From assembly GCF_014898055.3 (NCBI RefSeq), contig NW_023601212.1, positions 38,056,329-38,120,328 on the forward strand: a DNA stretch of 64,000 nt, given 5' to 3'. Under the pieces are notes generated by a model. It was not told the DNA's origin. It ran no database searches and was given only the letters and a program-made list of their open reading frames with translations. Source of the stretch: Talpa occidentalis (Eukaryota; Chordata; Mammalia; Eulipotyphla; Talpidae). Shown here in pieces: positions 56,360 through 64,000 of the stretch; within the stretch, counting starts at the first letter, position 1, and each line of letters opens with the position of its first letter. Made by a program: the position numbers and the translations under genes.

Positions 56360-56765
56360 TGTAGGGTAAGTAAAAAGCATCAGGCTTTTCCACCCTCCTG
56401 CCATTAGATTAAATGCATGCCCGATAGTGGACACCTGGAGTAGGGTGTGGGCATGCATTGGTGGGCACACCTGGGCTGAGACTGGCTTGTAAGAGCTGAA
56501 AGGAACGACCCGAAGGAGAACAAGCAATAGAGGGGAACAGAACCAGCAGAGATGCAGAGGTCACAAGAGAATGCCAGAGAGCCCAGAAAGAGTGAAGATT
56601 TGCCAGGGGCTAGGAGGCCTGCAGCCTCCTGGCCTCCTGGCACCCCTGCCTGCCATGTACCTGGCTTTTCAGGTACATAAAAAGCCACCGAGGGCTCCAG
56701 AACTCTCCTTTACCTATCTGCATAGGATCATAGAGATCTTGCCCTGTGCCCTTCCTGCCCCAACA
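56360..56765 (+). mobile_element. Solo LTR 2, same family and orientation
   Basis: 406 bp, TGTAGGG start, CCAACA end. 5-bp TSD 'caccc' at 56355-56359 and 56766-56770. It shares the order of blocks with LTR 1 ('cacctggagtagggtgtgggcat', 'cacctgggctgagactg', 'gagcccagaaagagtgaag', 'ctgggaggcctg'-like). Diverged from LTR 1, so not the result of one event. Confidence 0.82.
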
Positions 56766-56770
56766 CACCC

Positions 56771-57174
56771 CTAGCTCTGTGTTGGCTTATGAATATTTGG
56801 GAAGACTTCAGGAAAAATTAGTGAGATAGTTGAGTATAGAATGATAGAGAAGAGGCATAGCATTCAAATGAAATGGGTTTTGACTTTTTATGAAGCATTT
56901 TTTGCCAACAAACTCCACCCCCACAATGATGCTCATCAGGGTCATAATGTGCACATTTATGCACCTTGTGAAGTATCTTGTACATGGTATACACTCAGTA
57001 CTTCTGGAACTGAGTTGAATCAGGAACAAAACAGGGAGCAGGGACAGGCTTACACAAAGAATAGTAAGTAGGTAATAAAGGTGGGATTAAAAAAGCTAAG
57101 TCAGAGGGAAATGATTTTATATTTGTTGAGAAAACGCCAGCAACTAATTCACCAAAATATAGTAGCTTAAAACA
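56771..57174. other. Spacer
   Basis: No gene or repeat recognised. Confidence 0.4.
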
Positions 57175-57355
57175 GGTTTTCAGCCTTGGTTGCGCGCACA
57201 AATAACTGCAGGGCTTTAAAAAAAAAAAAAAAGTCTCATGTCCAGCTCCCACTCAAGGTATTTTGACTTAATTGTTTTACTGCATCTTGGGTTCTGGGAA
57301 CTGTAAAATCTCCTCAAGTGATTCTTATATGTAGTCAGAAGTGAGAACCATTGAT
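57175..57355 (+). mobile_element. hAT-Charlie (MER5-like) non-autonomous DNA transposon
   Basis: Left end 'ggttttcagccttggttgc', middle 'gctcccactcaaggtattttgacttaattg', right end 'caagtgattcttatatgtag' and 'agtgagaaccattg'. This is the order and near-palindromic ends of MER5A-type elements. An A tract at 57217-57230 has expanded inside it. Confidence 0.7.
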
Positions 57356-57924
57356 TCAGTGTTAGGGATGCCTCAATCTAAGTGATTTCCTATCCCACTG
57401 TGGAGTCTTGGTTGAGTGGGGAGGGGATAGGTCTTACTTAGAAAGCAGCTTTGTCTTATTAAATATTAAAGGACCACTTCAAGACTTACTTAGCTGTTTG
57501 GATAAATGGCTAGAGGAAATGTCTTCCATGCAGATCCATCCTTACATCACTTTCAGAGTCAGAACTAGTTTCAATCACAGTCATTTGATTTATTCTGTGC
57601 TGAAAATCATAAACATCCTACAAATACCAAAAAGGTTTCAAAAGGATTTGCAAACATGTGGGCTGTATTAGATGTGCTTTCATATTTATTATACGATTGT
57701 AAATTTAAAAAATAATAATATTGGGCTTCACTTCTCTAAACTTAATTCTCAGTCCTTTTCCCTAAACTATTGCAAGTTCTTCTGAAACATTCAGCTTTCT
57801 CTTATGGGAATAATTCCCAATCATGAAGTGTTCTAAACTGACACAGATCTCGGAGGAATCCTGCTACTGTTGGTGAAGGGTGCCTCTCCAAAACCTGGGA
57901 TGACTAGGGAGTTTGCAGGGGTAG
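57356..57924. other. Spacer
   Basis: Unique sequence with one unremarkable open frame (57408-57671). No support for a gene. Confidence 0.4.
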
Positions 57925-58078
57925 TGTGTCTAGTGGGTGGGCTCTGGGATTCTACTATAGTCACTCAGTGACTGTGAGACTGTGCAGAAGTGACTTGACT
58001 TGGTACAGTTATGTAAACCTTGTCTGTGAGACAGGTTTAAAATGCAGATTATAAAAGTGGTAGTGATTGTGAGTTTTC
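57925..58078 (+). mobile_element. MIR SINE relic
   Basis: Contains the MIR core order: 'actgtgagactgtgcagaag', 'tgacttg', 'ttatgtaaacc', 'gtctgtgagacaggtttaaaatg', 'gattataa.agt'. Diverged, as expected for MIR. Confidence 0.55.
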
Positions 58079-58344
58079 ACTCTCTCTCTTATCCAAGCCC
58101 TTGATATATTGAGGTAGAATCTGTTTCCAAAATCTTACATCTGGGCCATTGTTGTGCAATCATCCCAGGCTGGGCAGGTTCATTGTTTTTGATTCAGGCA
58201 GACAAAAGGAGAATTTTGGAATCTTCAGTATATTTGACAGGCCTTTAAAGCTGAATCAAGGGACCAGACTCACAGGCAGGGAAGCAGCAACTGAACCCCT
58301 ATCCCCCATGAATCTCCCCTTTTATCCCTTGTTTCTCCCCGCAG

Positions 58345-58713
58345 GTGTCCATGTTTACATATGCACCTGCCCCATGCTCTCTGGCTTCTCTGCCCACATG
58401 TCTGCAATGCTCATACTCCTAAGTGTCCTCCACAACAACACATTATCACGTGTGGGCAATGAAACCTGGGAGAAAAACAAAGCCACAGGTTGTATCTGCA
58501 AAGGCTGGTGGTGGGAGGCAAAAAAGAGCCTGTACATTATAGCCATTGTCTGCTTTACAGATTCCTTAACAATCACAGGGAGAACAAGCAAGAAGAAAGT
58601 GAAGCAGTCGGCCCCTGAGCCCCTGACCAGGAGAAATTCCGGGATCCCAAGTCATCACATGGAGTGGATCATATTTTTCTTCTGGGACATCCACTTTTCC
58701 AGTGACTTGCCTG
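58345..58713 (+). other. Candidate exon with strong splice signals, unknown
   Basis: Acceptor 'cccttgtttctccccgcag' ends at 58344 and donor 'CTG|GTAAGT' begins at 58714. The 369 bp between are open in the frame of 58149-58721 and form a phase 1-1 exon of exactly 123 codons. The translation has one N-x-T site and two hydrophobic stretches, but no domain I know. It could equally be a non-coding or chance exon. Confidence 0.25.
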
Positions 58714-59096
58714 GTAAGTGACGATGCTGGTTTGCCTTTGGAGGGCAGTCTGGGAAATTCTATGCCAAATGCCTGCCTTTTGTGGTGGCAACTTGGAGCC
58801 CTGAACTGAAACGAACCTAGAGGTCAAGTGCAGACTCAGCAGGAGGGAAATTTCCAGTTTACTACCGATGTCTATAACAATTACAGATACTAGCACTACC
58901 TTCACTGCTACTCCCTCTAGAAATGAGACTCCATGGTGGTGCTAGCATTGCTTGGTTACTCAGAGACTTCTGGGTTAGAGGGCTCTCTCCTTTCGCCACC
59001 AGTGCACATTGGATATATACTTGCAAGCAAGTATATGTGTAGGCACTGTGATTGTATTTTGGATCTGCACCCTGGTCCAGGCATTCACTTATTTTT
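58714..59096. other. Spacer
   Basis: No feature recognised. Confidence 0.4.
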
Positions 59097-59115
59097 AAAA
59101 ATATTTTAGCATTTT

Positions 59116-59252
59116 AAAGCTCTCCTTCCTCTTTGAAGAAAGAATATGGACCTTCCCAGACAAAGAGAAACTCCGGAATTTCATTACGACTAAACCCCCA
59201 CTCCAAAAAATACTACAAGGAATCCTAAAGCCAGAAACTCAGAGGGATGAAT
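59116..59252 (+). pseudogene. L1-4 ORF1, C-terminal remnant
   Basis: Only the final ~45 codons remain ('LSFLFEERIWTFPDKEKLR' like block, ending at a TGA that truncates slightly before the usual GACGAATAA end). Translation cannot start here. Confidence 0.8.
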
Positions 59253-59333
59253 AACAACGAAAGAAGACCAAAAAAAAAAAACAAAAAGTTATTAAAAGAA
59301 TAAATAAATAAAATCAAAGGAAAGACAAACACA

Positions 59334-62300
59334 ATGGCAAATACAGATGCTAACATATCAATATTAACTCTAAATGTAAATGGACTAAACTCTTCAATAA
59401 AAAGACACAGAGTTGCAGCTTGGATTAAGAAACAAAACCCAACCTTTTGCTGTCTCCAGGAAACACATTTAGCTACAAAAGATAAAAATAGACTTAAAGT
59501 TAAAGGATGGAAAACAATCCTACAAGCAAATGGACCAAAAAAGAAAGCAGGAACAGCTATACTTATATCAGATAAAACAGACTTCAAACTCAAAAAAATA
59601 AAAAGAGACCCCAGTGGTCACTACATTATGATCAAGGGGACAATACTTCAAGAAGAAATAACACTAATTAACATATACTCACCAAACGAAGGAGCACCAA
59701 AATATATCAGACAACTGTTGTCCTCTTTGAAAACAGACATCAGAGAAAACACATACGTAGTGGGAGACTTCAACACACCACTATCAACAATGGATAGATC
59801 AACAAGTCAAAAAATAAGTAAAGAAACTAAAGCTCTAAATAAGGACCTAGAGCATTTGGGCTTAACAGACATCTATAGAACACTAAACCCAAAAAAAACG
59901 GAGTACACATTTTTCTCAAGCGCACATGGATCATTCTCCAGGATCGATCACATACTGGGCCACAAGACAAACATCAACAGATACACCAAGATTGAAATCA
60001 TACCAACCATTTTTTCTGACCGTGAAGGCATCAAACTAGAAATAAACCATAAAAAGAAGGCAAGGAACTATCCTACCTCATGGAGATTAAAAACCACACT
60101 ACTGGAAGACCACTGGACTAACGAGGAGATCAAAGAAGAAATTAAAAAATTCTTTGAATTGAATGACAAGGAGGACACTAATATCCTAAATGTATGGGAT
60201 GCAGCAAAAGCAGTAATAAGAGGAAAATATATAGCAATAGAAGCTCACATCAAAAAACAAGAAAGAACTCAAAGAAACAACCTAATCTCGAAGCTCAGAG
60301 ATCTAGAAAAAGAACAAAAAAACCCCAAAACCAGTAGAAGAAAAGAAATAATAAAAACCAAAGCAGAAATAAATGAAATTGAAACTAAAAAAACAATCCA
60401 AAAGATCAATAAAACCAAGAGCTGGTTCTTTGAAAAAATCAATAAAATAGACAAACCCCTAGCCAGGCTCACAAAGGAAAAAAGGGAGAAAGCACAAATA
60501 AACAGGATCATAAATGAAAGAGGAGAAATCACAACGGACACAGCAGAAATCAAAAGAATAATCAGTAACTACTATGAACAGTTATATGGAAACAAGTACA
60601 ACAATCTAGAGGAGATGGACAAATTCCTGCAACTCTACAATCACCCAAAGCTAGATAAAGAAGAAATAGAACACCTAAACAGACCAATTACAAGCAGCGA
60701 AATTGAAATGGTAATCAAAAACCTCCCCCAAAACAAAAGCCCAGGACCTGATGGATTTACAAATGAATTCTACCAAAGATTCAGAGACGAATTAGTGCCT
60801 ATCCTTCAAAACTCTTCCAAAAATTGAGAAGGAAGGGACAATACCAAACACGTTCTATGAAGCCAACATTACACTAATACCAAAACCGAACAAGGACAAC
60901 ACAAAAAAGGAAAACTACAGGCCAATCTCCCTAATTAACACTGATGAAAAATCCTCAATAAAATTTTAGCTATCAGAATCCAACAATGTATCCATAAGAT
61001 AATTCACCACGACCAAGTAGGATTCATTCCAGGGACACAAGGATGGTTTAACATCCGAAAATCAATCAACGTTATCCAACACATCAACAAAAAGAAATAT
61101 AAAAACCATATGATAATATCAATAGATGCTGAGAAAGCTTTCGACAAAGTGCAACACCCATTCATGATAAAAGCCCTTGAAATTCTTGGGATACAAGGAA
61201 CATACCTCAACATCATAAAGGCCATCTATGACAAGCCAACAGCCAGTATCATCCTCAATGGTGAAAAGTTGAAAGCAATTCCATTAAGATCTGGAACAAG
61301 ACAAGGATGTCCACTCTCACCACTGCTTTTCAATATAATACTGGAAGTCCTAGCCAGAGCAATAAGACAAGAGAAAGACATCCAAGGAATCCAAATAGGA
61401 AAAGAAGAAGTCAAACTATCACTATTTGCAGATGATATGATAATATACATAGAGAACCCCAAAAACTCCACAGAAAAACTAATTCAACTTATCAATCAAT
61501 TCAGTAAAGTGGCAGGATACAAAATCAACACGCAAAAGTCAGTAGCCTTCCTATACACAAACAATAAATCTGAAGAAGAAGAAATCAAAAAAACCATCCC
61601 TTTTATTATCGAAACAAAAAAAATCAAATATTTGGGAATAAATCTAACAAAAGAGGTAAAGGGCCTATACAAAGAAAATTATAAAACACTGTTAAAAGAA
61701 ATAGAAGAAGACACAAAGAAATGGAAAGACTTCCCCTGCTCATGGATTGGAAGAATAAACATTATTAAAATGGCCATCCTACCAAAAGCAATATACCGAT
61801 TCAATGCTATTCCAATAAAAATTTCAATGTCATTCTTCAAAGAAATAGAACAATTATTGATGAAATTCATATGGAATCACCAAAAACCCCGAATAGCCAA
61901 AGCTCTCCAGAAAAAAAAGAAGGGAATGGAGGCATCACACTCCCAGACTTCAAACTCTACTACAAAGCCATAATCATCAAAACTGCATGGTATTGGAACA
62001 AGAACAGACATACAGACCAATGGAATCAAATAGAAAATCCAGAAATTAACCCACAGATTTATGGTCAACTAATCTTTGACAAAGGAGCAAAGAAAATGCA
62101 TTGGAGCAAAGAAAGTTTGTTCAATAAATGGTGCTGGGAAAACTGGGTTGCTACATGCAAAAGAATGAAGCTTGACCACTACCTCACACCATACACAAAA
62201 ATCAACTCAAAATGGATTAAAGAACTAGACATAAGACCTGAAACCATAAAATACATAGAAGGAAATATAGGTGAAACACTATGTGATTTGCATATCAAAG

Positions 62301-63154
62301 ACATCTTTACAGAAACATCACCCAAAGCAGTGATAGTGAAGGCAAAGATAAACAGCTGGGACTACATCAAATTAAAGAGCTTCTGCACAGCAAAAGAGAC
62401 AATAACAAAAACTAAGAGAAACCCCACCAACTGGGAGAACATTTTTGCACCCAACACTAATGATAAAGGACTGATCACAAAAATCTGCAAAGAGCTGATG
62501 AAATTCAACAACAACAAAGAAAATACTCCAGTCAAAAAATGGGCAGAAGAGCTAAAAGGAAACTTCTCTGAAGAGGAAATGCAAATGGCCAACAGACATA
62601 TGAAAAAATGTTCAACATCACTTGCCATCAGGGAAATGCAAATCAAAACTACCATGAGATACCATCTTACACCAGTGAGAATGGCACATATTAAAAAAAC
62701 TAGCAACAACAAATGTTGGCGAGGTTGTGGAGAAAAAGGAACTCTCCTGCACTGTTGGTGGGAATGCAAACTGGTCCAACCACTATGGAGAGCTGTGTGG
62801 AGATTTCTTGACCTACTAAACATAGAGCTTCCATATGATCCAGCAATTCCACTCCTAGGTATTTACCCAAAGGACACAGAAACATCCATTCCAAAGAACA
62901 CCTGCACCCCTATGTTTATAGCAGCACTATTTACAATAGCTAAGCTTTGGAAACAGCCCAAATGCCCAAAAATAGATGACTGGATCAAGAAGATGTGGTA
63001 CATATATACCATGGAATATTACTCAGCATTCAAAAAAGATAAACACATGCAATTTGCAGCAACATGGATGGCGCTGGAAGGGATCATGCTCAGCGAAATA
63101 AGCCAAAAAGAAAAAGAAAAATACCGGATGGTCTCACTCATAGCAGGAATCTAG
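59334..63154 (+). pseudogene. L1-4 ORF2, three frameshifts from intact
   Basis: ATG 59334. First open block of 497 codons (59334-60827) holds the endonuclease and the start of RT: 'LQETHL', 'VGDFNTPLS', and 'SDREGIKLEIN', where the catalytic His of the family SDH motif is Arg. Small deletions near 60810 and 60946 shift frame. RT core 61110-61973 has '[11 protein letters not shown]', '[14 protein letters not shown]' and an intact 'FADD'. A third shift lies in the A-run near 61911. C-terminal block 61871-63154 has the cysteine motif C-x3-C-x7-H-x4-C ('[18 protein letters not shown]'). Total length about 1,270 codons, as usual for L1 ORF2. Confidence 0.93.
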
Positions 63155-63357
63155 AAAACTTAAATAAGGGATCAGGAAAAAGAATAACTATAAGAAAGTG
63201 AAAATCAAAAATCAACAAAAAACTATGAACCAGAGACACTTTTTGGGTGGTGGGGGCCGGGAGGGGAGGGATTGGCGTCAGAATGGGGCATGTGCAGTTG
63301 TATGGGGGAATATAAAAATAAAATTTATTATTTAAAAAAAAAATATTGTAGCATTTT

Positions 63358-63739
63358 CATGGAGTTGAGCATCTTTAAATTCTCTATTTCTGTTATTCTT
63401 CTTTCTTGCATTATGGCCCATAAATGTAATATGTGAAATTTCTGTCCTTTTATACTTACTAGGAATATTTTCTTGTCATAATATGATGAGGAATATTTCT
63501 ATCTCAGCAGATCTGTTGACTCAGCTTTAAAAAAAAAAACATTTTGTTACTCATTTTTGGGATTGTATTTACATTTTTTCTATGATTTTTAATTTTTAAA
63601 CCATTTCTGAACCTTCATATCTCTTAGACTTTTCTTTCCATACCCTATGCTGTAGTTTCTATGATATAACATCTGTTAATCAGTTACGGTTGCTTTCTTC
63701 TATGAATAGCAGGAAATCTGACACACAACAGTATGAACA
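63358..63739. other. Spacer
   Basis: AT-rich unique DNA, no feature recognised. Confidence 0.4.
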
Positions 63740-64000
63740 AGCAAAGATAAGGGGATGAGATTGAAGAGCCAGGCAGAGGCAAGTTTATCTGGTTACCTAT
63801 CAAAGCTTTTATTCCATTGCAGTGAGGACCCAGTGGTAGATTTTAAGAGGAGGAGAGATTTATGGTGGGTTAGGGAAGTGACATAGATCATGCTTTTGGG
63901 GCTTTTAATAACTAACTCTGGTTTTGAGGTGGAGAATGGACTGGAGGAAGATGAGAAGAAGAAATGGGAACCAGGCTGGGAAACTACCTTTGACAGTAGA
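63740..64000 (+). repeat. Second copy of the unnamed ancient repeat
   Basis: Block order 'gagccaggcagaggcaa', 'attgcagtgaggacccagtggtagattttaagaggaggag', 'gtgacatagatcatgc', 'gaatggactggaggaagatgagaag' follows the same old repeat as 45590-46010. Runs off the window end. Confidence 0.4.

Larger units (their letters stand above)
59097..63357 (+). mobile_element. Young 5'-truncated L1 (L1-4) with near-intact ORF2
   Basis: TSD 'aaaaatattttagcatttt' at 59097-59115 and, with one mismatch, 63339-63357. The element starts in the last ~140 bp of ORF1, keeps the inter-ORF spacer, complete ORF2 and 3' UTR with a G-rich tract (63243-63275) and A tail. Highest coding integrity of any L1 in the window. 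Confidence 0.96.

Noticed and set aside
55534..56765. One small provirus with two LTRs
   Set aside because: Each LTR has its own 5-bp TSD, and no primer-binding site follows the first.
58149..58721. 190-codon ORF as a complete gene
   Set aside because: No recognisable domain, no start context, and its first third precedes a strong splice acceptor; kept only as a candidate exon.
1..64000. CRISPR arrays, operons, bacterial promoters or a new multi-gene defence-like system
   Set aside because: The window is vertebrate repeat-rich DNA; regular repeats found are L1 monomers, minisatellites and microsatellites without spacers or associated genes.

Overview
This is mammalian intergenic DNA from an olfactory-receptor cluster. 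The only intact protein genes are two single-exon olfactory receptors of OR family 7, both on the + strand (19659-20579 and 47132-48088). Nearly everything else is retrotransposon sequence: LINE-1 (L1) of several ages, tRNA-derived SINEs with A and B boxes, one deleted class II endogenous retrovirus (ERV) and two solo LTRs. There are no bacterial-style operons, CRISPR arrays or rRNA genes. The SINE (a 'gggcctcc' head, tRNA-like promoter and A-rich tail) and the L1 with ~190-bp 5' monomers suggest a laurasiatherian, possibly a rhinolophoid bat. That assignment is from memory and tentative.

Layout. 1-7375 is an ancient + strand L1 broken by later insertions: an inverted L1 3' end, a younger L1 3' end, and a block holding a possible retrocopy tail and a degenerate minisatellite. 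8431-14378 is a near full-length + strand L1 with three 5' monomers. ~14590-35000 is copy A of an old segmental duplication. It holds OR copy A, five SINEs, an L1 with 5' inversion and a ~1 kb 3' transduction, the ERV (23426-25797), and a full-length antisense L1 (25809-31497) that landed exactly on the ERV's 3' target-site duplication (TSD). 36094-42685 is the most complete L1, flanked by a 17-bp TSD. ~42703-52950 is copy B, holding OR copy B, another twin-primed L1 and a head-to-head SINE pair. 52985-54420 is old L1. 55529-56770 holds two solo LTRs of one family, one of them inserted in a 95-bp block that is ~96% identical to sequence 3.4 kb upstream. 57175-58075 holds ancient hAT/MIR-like repeats. 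59116-63338 is a young, 5'-truncated L1 with almost intact ORF2, flanked by a 19-bp TSD.

The two receptors are tandem paralogs (about 235 of the first 300 residues identical by hand count). Colinear homology continues through their upstream and downstream non-coding DNA. That homology includes a probable non-coding first exon with a GT donor and the splice acceptor just before each ATG. The strongest material for follow-up is mechanistic: twin-priming inversions, the 3' transduction, the ERV/L1 double hit, and the monomeric L1 promoters. I did not find a new multi-gene system. All coordinates of repeat boundaries are hand-read and may be off by tens of bases unless a TSD is cited.
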